This document shows, one piece after another, positions 8,140-15,144 of a stretch of DNA of 64,000 nucleotides. Numbering within the stretch: the first letter of the stretch is position 1; each line of letters starts with the position of its first letter. This DNA comes from Phaeobacter gallaeciensis (GTDB taxonomy: Bacteria; Pseudomonadota; Alphaproteobacteria; Rhodobacterales; Rhodobacteraceae): positions 2,146,001 to 2,210,000 of the forward strand of contig NZ_CP015124.1 of NCBI RefSeq assembly GCF_001678945.1. Direction: 5' to 3'. The notes beneath the pieces were generated by a model. It searched no databases, was not told where the DNA came from, and saw only the letters and a list, made by a program, of their open reading frames with translations. The translations under genes were made by a program, and so were the position numbers.

Positions 8140-9696
8140 CTAATGCGTCAGCCCCCGGTCCATGTCCCGCTCCCGCGCCTCTAGCTCTGTTTCAGCCACT
8201 CTTCGGCGTCCTTCGCTAAGCTCAAGCTCTCGTTCAACTTCGCGTCCAGCGCGTTGTAGGTGGCCTCTTCGCTCAGCAAGCCACGCAACGCCTGCATTGA
8301 CGCGATCTGCGAGCGTATGAGCAACGTCGCGCAACCCGCGATACCATCCAACTGGGCTTGCAGCCTCTTCGTCGAGCGCGCCTCTAACCCGCTCAATTCC
8401 TGCGCTGAGGTTTCGCAGGCCGTCACCAACCGCTCGACGCAGGCGAGCAAGTCGCGCTCCAAGGCTGTCAGGGGCGTCGTCATTCATCTCTCCTCGATCT
8501 TGATGCAGATGACTGGCGTCCCGGCCAGTGTGCAGGTCTTCAGCTCGGTCCTGTCGGGGTCCAGAGTCAGCCAGGTCTGTTCCCCCTGGTCGATCCGCGT
8601 CAGGCCCAGTTCCGTCAGCTCCGAGCGCGTCAGCAGCACCGTCCAGAACCAGCTCACGGCCATCATCGAGGCGATCCCCGTCACGATCAGCCCCGAAATC
8701 ACCCAAGGCGAGATCGTCAGCCAGCGCCTGATCTGTTCGGTCCGCGTCTCGAACAAGCTCCTGTTCTCGTTCAGGAAGCGGCGCGTATCGTTCTCGATGG
8801 TACGCCGCGCGTCGCTCGCAATGGTTGTCAAATCGGTCCTGAAGCTCTCCAGCTGGGATGCCATCGAGTCGGCGTAGTCCTGGCGTATCGTGTCCAGCTC
8901 CGCGTTCAATTTCTCGCTCAGCCGGGTCGGCTTGCCAGTCTTCATGGAAAACTTCTCCTTTCAGGCGCCAGCGCTCGCCGGTCTCGGGGTCCTGGGCAGT
9001 CAGGTAGGCCTTGCCGACGCGGGGCAACTCGAAGCCTGCGTCCGTGAGCACGTCGATCATGCTGGCGCGATCCTCGATCAGACCCATCGAAATCTGATCG
9101 AGGATCCACGCATGCAGCTCGTCGCGGCCATGGGCACGGGTCGGGGTCTCGATGGTGTCGCGCACCTCCTGCACGCGCTCCAGCTCCATCGGGTCGGCCC
9201 AGCCGTGCCGCTGGTTCATCATGTCGCGCAGGCTGTCATAGGTATCCTGATAGCCCGGCGGTGCGATGTTAAGGCTGCGCCCGGTGGTCAGCTCAAGGCG
9301 CGGTGTGCAGAAGTGCAGCTCTACGCGATCCTCGTGGCTGTGGCGGACCCAGAGAATGTCATACTGCTCGCCGTCCAGCCCGGCGAAGGCCAGCTGCTCG
9401 AAGGCATCCATGACCTCGGCCTGCTGCGCCTCACTGGGGGCATCCTGGGCGGCAAAGCTGATCACGCCAGCGCGGTAGCTCCATTGGTGGCGGCTGGCGT
9501 CGATCAGCGCCTCGGTGCGGCTCGGGTCGCCACGTAACACCTCGGGCAAGGGCTCGCGCGTCACCATCAAGAGCTGGCCGTCGGCATCGCGGATCAGGTC
9601 GCGGTTGCCGTCATAGGCCAGCACGCGCTCGGCCACGAGATAGCCGACCGGCCCCGCGCCCGCGCCTTTGCCATTGGGGAAGAACTTGATCAGCAC
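8140..9696 (-). CDS. ColE1-type (MbeA/MobA-like) relaxase
   Basis: This 518-residue protein is predicted to nick oriT and start single-strand transfer. The N-terminal relaxase part has a candidate nucleophile, Y19, in the context GPVGYL. Its metal or catalytic cluster HSHEDRVELHF is at residues 119-129. In ColE1 MbeA the triad is H-E-N with spacing +7 and +9; here H119, E126 and H128 have the same spacing with His in the third place. Residues from about 300 onwards are acidic and then helical, without catalytic motifs. This is where two other genes are encoded in another frame. The GTG start overlaps the mobC stop by 7 bases. No conjugation genes are present, so the cassette needs a helper. 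Confidence 0.8.
   Translation of the reverse strand: MLIKFFPNGKGAGAGPVGYLVAERVLAYDGNRDLIRDADGQLLMVTREPLPEVLRGDPSRTEALIDASRHQWSYRAGVISFAAQDAPSEAQQAEVMDAFEQLAFAGLDGEQYDILWVRHSHEDRVELHFCTPRLELTTGRSLNIAPPGYQDTYDSLRDMMNQRHGWADPMELERVQEVRDTIETPTRAHGRDELHAWILDQISMGLIEDRASMIDVLTDAGFELPRVGKAYLTAQDPETGERWRLKGEVFHEDWQADPAEREIERGAGHDTPGLRRLDGIPAGELQDRFDNHCERRAAYHRERYAPLPEREQELVRDADRTDQALADDLALGDFGADRDGDRLDDGRELVLDGAADALGADGTGPDADRPGGTDLADSGPRQDRAEDLHTGRDASHLHQDRGEMNDDAPDSLGARLARLRRAVGDGLRNLSAGIERVRGALDEEAASPVGWYRGLRDVAHTLADRVNAGVAWLAERRGHLQRAGREVERELELSEGRRRVAETELEARERDMDRGLTH
8181..8483 (-). CDS. MbeD-like small mobilization protein nested in the relaxase gene
   Basis: This 100-residue, mostly helical protein is encoded entirely inside the relaxase gene, in a shifted frame. 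Its ATG follows the TGA of the preceding nested gene directly (TGAATG), with a GAGGAGA ribosome binding site inside that gene's end, so the two are coupled. The regular leucine and alanine spacing (for example QAQLDGIAGCATLLIRSQ) suggests a coiled coil. Small size, position and order match mbeD of ColE1, whose product aids mobilization and entry exclusion. Assignment rests on synteny and size more than on sequence likeness. Confidence 0.6.
   Translation of the reverse strand: MTTPLTALERDLLACVERLVTACETSAQELSGLEARSTKRLQAQLDGIAGCATLLIRSQIASMQALRGLLSEEATYNALDAKLNESLSLAKDAEEWLKQS
8484..8945 (-). CDS. MbeB-like membrane-anchored mobilization protein nested in the relaxase gene
   Basis: This 153-residue protein is read in a different frame from the relaxase that contains it. 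It has a long N-terminal helix rich in charged residues (about 1-80). One hydrophobic segment follows (about 90-113, WVISGLIVTGIASMMAVSWF), then a C-terminal tail of about 40 residues. The AAAGGAGAA box 8 bases before the ATG is the best ribosome binding site in this area, which argues that the frame is truly translated. In ColE1 the mbeB gene likewise lies inside mbeA. A role in anchoring the relaxosome to the membrane is inferred from that parallel. Confidence 0.65.
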   Translation of the reverse strand: MKTGKPTRLSEKLNAELDTIRQDYADSMASQLESFRTDLTTIASDARRTIENDTRRFLNENRSLFETRTEQIRRWLTISPWVISGLIVTGIASMMAVSWFWTVLLTRSELTELGLTRIDQGEQTWLTLDPDRTELKTCTLAGTPVICIKIEER

Positions 9697-10148
9697 CGCC
9701 GCGCCTCTTCGAGGAGCTGGGCAAGCTGGCGTTCGATCACCAGCAGGCGGCGCGCGACGGTCAGACTGTCGAGGTCGGTGCGCCCCGCCAGCATCGCGCG
9801 GTTCAGCCAGCGTGCGATCTGGTTGAGGTTGCCGCCAATGCGCCCGACCGCCAGCACCAGCGCCGGATCGACGCGCGGCACGGGCTTGCGGCGGCGCGCC
9901 TCGGTCAGGCCAAGCGCCTCACGCAGGAGCGTTGCGGCGGGCAGGCCTGCGGCCTCGGCCTTGGCGCGCAGCTCGGCTTTCTCAGCCGCCGTGCAACGGA
10001 AGACGAAGGTCTCCGTCAGCGGCTCCTTTGCGCGGGTCCTGCCCGCGCCGGTGGGGTTCGAAGGGGAGGCTTGCCGCCCCTCGCAAGGTCCCGTGTCATC
10101 CGCGCCAGCGTATGACATGGGTCGCCTTGCTGTTTCCTCAGATCGCAT
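9690..10148 (-). CDS. mobC: MobC/MbeC-like mobilization accessory protein
   Basis: This 152-residue relaxosome protein probably binds oriT and helps the relaxase open the DNA. The family hallmark GGNLNQIARWLN is present near residues 104-115, after a ribbon-helix-helix-like stretch (TETFVFRCTAAEKAELRAKAEAAG, split here as TETFVFRC then helix). The ATG at 10148 overlaps the end of the upstream HTH gene by 11 bases; an alternative ATG lies ten codons inside. The gene overlaps the relaxase GTG by 7 bases, making HTH, mobC and relaxase one coupled transcript. Confidence 0.8.
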   Translation of the reverse strand: MRSEETARRPMSYAGADDTGPCEGRQASPSNPTGAGRTRAKEPLTETFVFRCTAAEKAELRAKAEAAGLPAATLLREALGLTEARRRKPVPRVDPALVLAVGRIGGNLNQIARWLNRAMLAGRTDLDSLTVARRLLVIERQLAQLLEEARRC

Positions 10149-10914
10149 GGCGGTGCTCCGCGTTTTCAGACGTCTCGCGGATCAGATTCCGCAGGAAATC
10201 AAGCTGATCCCGCCATTCTGTGCTGCCCACTGGGGCCGGTGTCCGTGCCGGAAGCCAGTATCCCAAGTGATGTTCGTGCGGTGACATGGGCAGGCTGCGT
10301 TCCAGCGTGGTCATGCCTTCCCGAGCCAACCTCTCGTTCCAGTCACGGACAAAGCAGATGCCCCTCGGCACGAAGACCAGGTGCTGGCCGTCCGGGGCTC
10401 GTTTTGAGCGGGTTTCGCCGGATTGCCCTTCATCGGGCAAATCCGGCGCGGACGCGCGCCCTCGTTCTTTTCTAAGTTCTTGTTCTCTGTTCGGGGGGCG
10501 ATCCTGTCCCCCTTTCGCGGACAGGTCTGTCCCGCTTTGCGGACAGGATTGTCCCCCTTTGGCGCGGCCAAGCGGGACAACCTTGTCCCCCTCCCGGCGA
10601 CGCTCGGTTGCCCGTTTCATGGCCGCTTCGGTCGGACGATAACGCGACGAGTTCCCCTTGTTGGTCCCGCGCTCGATGGTCATGTAACCCGCCGCCTCGA
10701 CCTTGTTCAGCGCCCGCTTGACCGACTTGGCGTGCTTGCCGATGGCCGCGCCGATGGTCTCGAACGAGGGGCGGCTCTCTCCGGTCTCATGGTCAGCATG
10801 TGCCAGCGCCAGGTAGAGCGCCACGCGCAGGGCGTTGTCGTCCAGCTCGTGGTCGGTGACCATCTCCAGCAGGTATTGCAGCTTGATCTTGCAGAAGGGC
10901 AGAAGCTCAGACAT
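10138..10914 (-). CDS. Helix-turn-helix protein of a mobilizable element (regulator or replication initiator-like)
   Basis: This 258-residue protein has a clear winged helix-turn-helix at about residues 25-90 (LRVALYLALAHAD, then PSFETIGAAIGKHAKSVKRA and ALNKVEAAGYMTIERG). A low-complexity, charged linker (about 105-170) and a short C-terminal helical part follow. Such proteins precede mobC in mobilizable elements of Rhodobacteraceae and may act in replication or in control of the mob genes; the sequence does not decide between them. A good GGAGGGG ribosome binding site precedes the ATG. It leads the minus-strand mob operon, downstream of a palindrome-rich non-coding region. Confidence 0.7.
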   Translation of the reverse strand: MSELLPFCKIKLQYLLEMVTDHELDDNALRVALYLALAHADHETGESRPSFETIGAAIGKHAKSVKRALNKVEAAGYMTIERGTNKGNSSRYRPTEAAMKRATERRREGDKVVPLGRAKGGQSCPQSGTDLSAKGGQDRPPNREQELRKERGRASAPDLPDEGQSGETRSKRAPDGQHLVFVPRGICFVRDWNERLAREGMTTLERSLPMSPHEHHLGYWLPARTPAPVGSTEWRDQLDFLRNLIRETSENAEHRHAI

Positions 10915-10980
10915 CGGCCCCTCCCGCGATTGCGATCACGGGTGCGATCTGGTATCCATTCAGAGCAAACTTTTCGATTT

Positions 10981-11015
10981 GGCCGTTGACGCGGGTGCCA
11001 GCCCAGTCAGCGGCC
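10981..11015. other. Candidate oriT hairpin of the mobilization cassette
   Basis: GGCCGTTGAC (10981-10990) and GTCAGCGGCC (11006-11015) form 10-bp arms with one mismatch around a 15-base loop, 67 bases upstream of the HTH gene that opens the mob operon. Mobilizable plasmids usually carry such a repeat next to the nick site. No established nic consensus was recognised, so this is a positional candidate only. Confidence 0.35.
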
Positions 11016-11182
11016 TTTCGGTTTCTGAGACCCCTGAAACGGTTCGCCGGAGGCCCGAAGAGCCCAATCATATCAAGGGGTGGGAATTTCCGGTTCGCCA
11101 GCGCAAGCCTTTGATTTCCCTCACCCCGTACAGTCCTGCACGGCTCACCACTTTCTTCAAGACACTCAAATCACTGATCACA

Positions 11183-11202
11183 CACCGATAGATACATCGG
11201 TG
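11183..11202. repeat. Perfect 7-bp inverted repeat, possible operator
   Basis: CACCGAT (11183-11189) and ATCGGTG (11196-11202) flank a 6-base spacer. It lies in the non-coding region between the mob operon and the methyltransferase gene. It could be a regulator site; no partner is identified. Confidence 0.3.
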
Positions 11203-11430
11203 CGAATGCTCCGGTTTTCTCGGACGCAAACCATCCCTGAACGACAACCACGCCTGCGCACGCTTGCCGCAACTGCCCAATCCAGACGCAGAAGTTCGGC
11301 GTGATTCCCTCTTCACAACCGCCCCCCCCCAACCTTCGCCCAAGGCACAAGCCATGCGGACCTCAAAGCTTTCCTTAATCCTCTTGTGGCAGGATTCGGG
11401 CACAAAAAGTGACTAGAAGGGTCAATCTGA

Positions 11431-12627
11431 ATGACGAAGGCTTCAATTTCCTCCTGCCCGGTTTGCGAGAATGCACTTGGGAATCTGACGCTTGAGCGCC
11501 GCCCGCAGGTCCCCTCACTTCAGAATGTCGCTCTGGAAACCCCGGATGCCGCGCGAACATTTCCGACCGGGGCGCTGCATATCCTGCGGTGCGCTGCCTG
11601 TGGTTTCGTCTGGAACGATGAGTTTGACCCGTCCCATATTTCCTATGATGCCGGATACAACAACGACGTCACCGCATCACCCTATTACCTGGCCCACCTT
11701 GATGCCATGGCCGACCGAATTCTCGCCTCGGTGCCCGAAGATCAGCCCATTCACTATGTTGAAATCGGCTGTGGCGAGGGCGATTTCATGGCCCTGCTTC
11801 ACGCGCGTGGAAAAGGCCGTGTTGCCTCGCTGACCGGATTTGACCCTTCGTTCACGGGCGATGACAACCTGCCTGACGGCGCCGTGGTCCACCGGGTCAT
11901 GTTCACCCCCGATCAGATCGATAAAATTCCCGCAGAGGCCAATGTCATCTGCTCACGCCACACGATCGAGCATATCAACGATGTTCAGGCCTTTGCCGAG
12001 GCGCTGGCAGCGTCAATGACGCCGGAGCGGAGCCTTTTCCTGGAAACGCCGGACGCCGATTGGATTCTGCGCAACCTGGCCTTTCAGGACTTCTTCTACG
12101 AGCACTGCTCGATCTACACGCCAAGATCCGTTGCAACGCTTCTGGCCCGCCATGGCCTGGCCTGTGAGGTCGTGCCCGCCTATGACGATCAGTACATGTG
12201 GATCTCGGCCCGGATGATGCCGTCACAGGAGGCATCCGACCCCACCCTGCCGACAATCGACGATGCCGCAGCCAAACGGTATGTATCCGAGACCAATCAA
12301 ATCAGGTCTCAGTGGCAAGGCTATCTTGAGACCCGGCGCAAGGTGGGGCCCATCGCGCTTTGGGGTGCGGCTTCCAAGGGCGTGACCTTTTCCCTGCTTT
12401 TCAACAGCACAGAGGACGCGCCGATTGACTTCGCCATTGATCTCAACACTGCAAAGCAAGGCTGTTTCATGCCGATAACCGCCACTCCGATCCTCCCGCC
12501 CGAAGCGGCGCGCGATCAGGGGGTGCGGACCATCATTATCATGAACCCCAATTACGAGGCCGAGATTCGCCAGCACATCAGCGACCTGGGCTGTGGCGAC
12601 GTGGAAATCACAGTTCTCAATCACTAG
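11431..12627 (+). CDS. Class I SAM-dependent C-methyltransferase with N-terminal zinc-binding module
   Basis: This 398-residue protein has the three-part layout of sugar C-methyltransferases. An N-terminal zinc module uses CPVC (residues 9-12) and CAAC (near 54-57). A Rossmann SAM-binding core has EIGCGEGDF near residue 110. The C-terminal domain (from about residue 285) contains LWGAASKGVTF. Known members methylate nucleotide-linked deoxysugars, but no sugar biosynthesis genes are nearby, so the substrate here is unknown. An AGAAGGG box precedes the ATG. It stands alone on its strand, just outside the mobilization cassette, and could be cargo or part of the old chromosome. Confidence 0.75.
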   Translation: MTKASISSCPVCENALGNLTLERRPQVPSLQNVALETPDAARTFPTGALHILRCAACGFVWNDEFDPSHISYDAGYNNDVTASPYYLAHLDAMADRILASVPEDQPIHYVEIGCGEGDFMALLHARGKGRVASLTGFDPSFTGDDNLPDGAVVHRVMFTPDQIDKIPAEANVICSRHTIEHINDVQAFAEALAASMTPERSLFLETPDADWILRNLAFQDFFYEHCSIYTPRSVATLLARHGLACEVVPAYDDQYMWISARMMPSQEASDPTLPTIDDAAAKRYVSETNQIRSQWQGYLETRRKVGPIALWGAASKGVTFSLLFNSTEDAPIDFAIDLNTAKQGCFMPITATPILPPEAARDQGVRTIIIMNPNYEAEIRQHISDLGCGDVEITVLNH

Positions 12628-12970
12628 CGGCAGATCCTAAAGGCGTATTCCCAGCATCGGGCGCGGCGTGAGCGCGATCACGCCGCGGGCCTGCCGTTGC
12701 GTCCGGCGTTTTCAGCTCTCCCTTTTTTCAACGAGGCGTCCGTGCGTTGCCCGCTGAAAAACAACCCTTGCCGCCACCCGCCAAGGCTGAGCGCGCCCGC
12801 TGCGCGTGAACCTTCGGCACACCCCCTCCTTCCCGCCTGCCTAAATTTTTGTCAGATTTTCCCGGTGGTCCGCCTGGATGATATCGAGGGCGTTGACAGC
12901 TGCTCAATTTGAACCAATAGTGAATTGGTACAAATGATCCAGACCAATTCAAAGGCCGGGGAGGCCGCAT
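12628..12970. other. Non-coding region upstream of the peptide-uptake operon
   Basis: These 343 bases carry no convincing gene. The right end holds the promoter and a large dyad (12893-12935, described separately) and a GGGGAGG ribosome binding site for the ABC transporter gene. The left part is G+C-rich and featureless apart from short repeats. Confidence 0.5.
12893..12935 (+). promoter_or_regulatory. Promoter with overlapping 12-bp dyad (candidate GntR operator)
   Basis: TTGACA (12893-12898) is a perfect -35 hexamer, and AATAGT (12916-12921), 17 bases on, is a fair -10. Overlapping the -10 is a dyad of ATTTGAACCAAT (12907-12918) and ATTGGTACAAAT (12924-12935), arms matching at 11 of 12 positions with a 5-base spacer. 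A second ACCAAT follows at 12943-12948. The position fits repression of the downstream operon. The GntR protein encoded at 21205 is the natural candidate binder, which is an inference from linkage. Confidence 0.6.
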
Positions 12971-13987
12971 ATGCCAACAGGGCAGATTCAGACAGATGCA
13001 GGACCGGCGGATATTCTGCGCCTCGAAGACTTTACACTGCGGTTTCGTGGCCAGGAGAAGGCCACCGTCAACGGTATGAGCCTGAAAGTCTCCCCCGGTG
13101 AAATCCTGTGTATCGTCGGCGAATCGGGTTGCGGCAAAAGCGTGACCGCAATGTCGATCATGGGGCTATTGCCCAAAGGATCCTCAGAAGTTCTGTCCGG
13201 AAATCTCGATTTCCTTGGGAAATCCTACGATCTGCGTCAGGAAAACCTGCCCGCCGATCAACGTGGTAATCAGATCGCGATGATCTTTCAGGAACCGATG
13301 ACCTCGCTCAACCCGTCCTTCACGGTTGGCGACCAGATCGCAGAAACCGTGCTGCAGCATCAGGGTGGCACCCGGGCCGAGGCAATGGAACGCGCCCATC
13401 AGATGCTGGAGAAGGTCGGCATTCCCGCGCCACGTCAACGGCTTGGCGAATATCCGTACCAATTGTCCGGTGGTATGCGTCAGCGGGTGATGATCGCCAT
13501 GGCGCTGGCCAATGATCCGCAGCTGCTGATCGCCGATGAACCCACCACCGCGCTGGATGTGACCATCCAGGCGCAGATCCTTGATCTGATCTGCGATCTG
13601 CGCCGCGACACCGGCATGGGCACCATCATGATCACCCATGATCTGGGGGTCGTTGGCGAAGTGGCCGATAGCGTTGCCGTCATGTACGGCGGGGAAGTGG
13701 TCGAACAGGGCCCCACTCAGGAAATTTTCGCCAACCCTCAGCATCCCTATACAATCGGCCTGATGAGCGCGATGCCGCGCCTTGATCGCCCCGGCGAACG
13801 TCTGGCCACGGTGCCAGGTTCGGTTCCGGCGATCCGCAACATGCCCGAAGGCTGCCGGTTCCGCTCGCGCTGCGCCTTTGCCGCTGCCGCCTGCAGCACG
13901 CGGCCCGATCTCAGAACGCTTGCAGACGATCACAGCGTCGCCTGCCATTTCGCCCCTCTGGAAACCCATGTGGCGGTGCAGGCATGA
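12971..13987 (+). CDS. Peptide/nickel-type ABC transporter ATP-binding protein (DppD/OppD-like)
   Basis: This 338-residue ATPase energises import of peptides or similar solutes. Walker A, GESGCGKS, is near residue 55, the signature LSGGMRQR near 166, and Walker B, LLIADEP, near 187. The C-terminal oligopeptide-transporter extension with its Cys residues (CRFRSRC, later C) is present, as in OppD and DppD. GGGGAGG precedes the ATG. Its stop overlaps the start of the second ATPase (ATGA). It is the first gene of a run of seven that ends at the terminator at 21142, and it follows the dyad-bearing promoter. Substrate is suggested by the gamma-glutamyltransferase in the same operon. Confidence 0.92.
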   Translation: MPTGQIQTDAGPADILRLEDFTLRFRGQEKATVNGMSLKVSPGEILCIVGESGCGKSVTAMSIMGLLPKGSSEVLSGNLDFLGKSYDLRQENLPADQRGNQIAMIFQEPMTSLNPSFTVGDQIAETVLQHQGGTRAEAMERAHQMLEKVGIPAPRQRLGEYPYQLSGGMRQRVMIAMALANDPQLLIADEPTTALDVTIQAQILDLICDLRRDTGMGTIMITHDLGVVGEVADSVAVMYGGEVVEQGPTQEIFANPQHPYTIGLMSAMPRLDRPGERLATVPGSVPAIRNMPEGCRFRSRCAFAAAACSTRPDLRTLADDHSVACHFAPLETHVAVQA

Positions 13988-15078
13988 GCAGCAAGGACAT
14001 GATTCTCCGCACCGACGCGCTGACCAAACATTTCGGCGGCGTCGGCTTTCTGAAGAAATCCCCGGTGGTGCAGGCGGTCGACGGGATCTCGCTTGAGGTG
14101 AAGCGCGGCGAGACCTTTGCCATCGTCGGCGAATCCGGTTGCGGCAAATCCACCCTCGCGCGGTTGCTGATGCGGCTGCTGGAGCCCACGTCGGGGGAGG
14201 TCGTCTTTGACGGCAAGGACATCAGCCATGCCGCCGGACCGGATCTGACCCGGCTGCGCCGCGATATGCAGTTCATCTTTCAGGATCCGTTTTCCTCGCT
14301 CAACCCGCGCATGACCGTGGGCAAGCTGATCGCAGAACCGCTGGAGGTCCACGCCCCCGAGCTGAGCGCCGCCGAACGCCGCGCCAAGGTGGCCGACATC
14401 ATGCAGAAGGTCGGCCTGCCCGCAGAACACGCGGGCCGCTATCCGCATGAATTCTCCGGCGGGCAACGACAGCGGATCGGCATTGCCCGCGCCCTGATCA
14501 CCGGACCAAAACTGGTCATCGGGGATGAGCCGGTCTCGGCGCTGGATGTCTCGGTACAGGCGCAGGTGATCAACCTTCTGGGTGATCTCAGCCGCGAACT
14601 GGGGGTAACGCTGGTCGTCATTGCCCATGATCTGGGCGTGATCCGCCACATGAGCGACCGTGTCGCCGTCATGTATCTGGGCCGTATCGTGGAAATGGGC
14701 ACCGCCGAAGAGGTCTTCAGCGCCCCGCACCATCCCTACACCCAGGCCCTGCTGGCCTCGATCCCGGCGCCCCGCCCCGAGGGCGAGGACCGCATGACGA
14801 CGCTGACCGGCGAAATGCCCAGCCCCGCCGCACCGCCGCCCGGCTGCCGGTTTCACACCCGCTGCCCCTTTGCGCGGCCGGATTGCAAAACCACGGTACC
14901 GGATCTGTCCGCCGTGGAGGGCGCATCACATCAGGTGGCCTGCCACCACTGGCAGGAGATCGACGCTCCGGCCGGTGCGCCGCAGCAGGCCCCCCATTCC
15001 GCTGCTGCCGAAGAACGGTTTGCCCTGTACCGCGCCGCCATCGAAGGCGCCAAGGTCACCCCGCTGACGCCGGAATAA
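13984..15078 (+). CDS. Peptide-type ABC transporter ATP-binding protein (DppF/OppF-like)
   Basis: This is the second ATPase of the importer, 364 residues. Walker A, GESGCGKS, is near residue 46, the signature FSGGQRQRIG near 159, and Walker B, LVIGDEP, near 178. The OppF-type C-terminal extension (CRFHTRCPFA) is complete, followed by about 60 additional residues. It overlaps the first ATPase gene by 4 bases. With DppD-like it forms the usual heterodimer that drives the two permeases encoded downstream. Confidence 0.92.
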   Translation: MSSKDMILRTDALTKHFGGVGFLKKSPVVQAVDGISLEVKRGETFAIVGESGCGKSTLARLLMRLLEPTSGEVVFDGKDISHAAGPDLTRLRRDMQFIFQDPFSSLNPRMTVGKLIAEPLEVHAPELSAAERRAKVADIMQKVGLPAEHAGRYPHEFSGGQRQRIGIARALITGPKLVIGDEPVSALDVSVQAQVINLLGDLSRELGVTLVVIAHDLGVIRHMSDRVAVMYLGRIVEMGTAEEVFSAPHHPYTQALLASIPAPRPEGEDRMTTLTGEMPSPAAPPPGCRFHTRCPFARPDCKTTVPDLSAVEGASHQVACHHWQEIDAPAGAPQQAPHSAAAEERFALYRAAIEGAKVTPLTPE

Positions 15079-15144
15079 TCCCATCAGAACACCCCCAGAA
15101 CCAACCGTAACCAAAAGCAAGACCCGACAGAGAGGACCAAGACG

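Larger units (their letters stand above)
10915..11430. other. Non-coding, palindrome-rich region upstream of the mob operon
   Basis: The 516 bases between the HTH gene and the methyltransferase gene contain no convincing coding frame. They hold at least three inverted repeats: 10981-11015; a gapped one of GGGGTGGGAA (11077-11086) against TTCCCTCACCCC (about 11115-11126); and a perfect 7-bp one at 11183-11202. A run of nine C lies at 11322-11330. This is where the mob promoter, the oriT and the right end of the acquired element are expected. Confidence 0.5.

Noticed and set aside
11322-11330. Run of nine C, possible phase-variation tract
   Set aside because: It lies outside any supported coding frame and not within a recognisable promoter, so slippage would have no clear effect.
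11068-11403. 111-residue minus-strand frame in the mob upstream region
   Set aside because: No ribosome binding site, odd composition, and it covers palindromes and the C-run; more likely non-coding.
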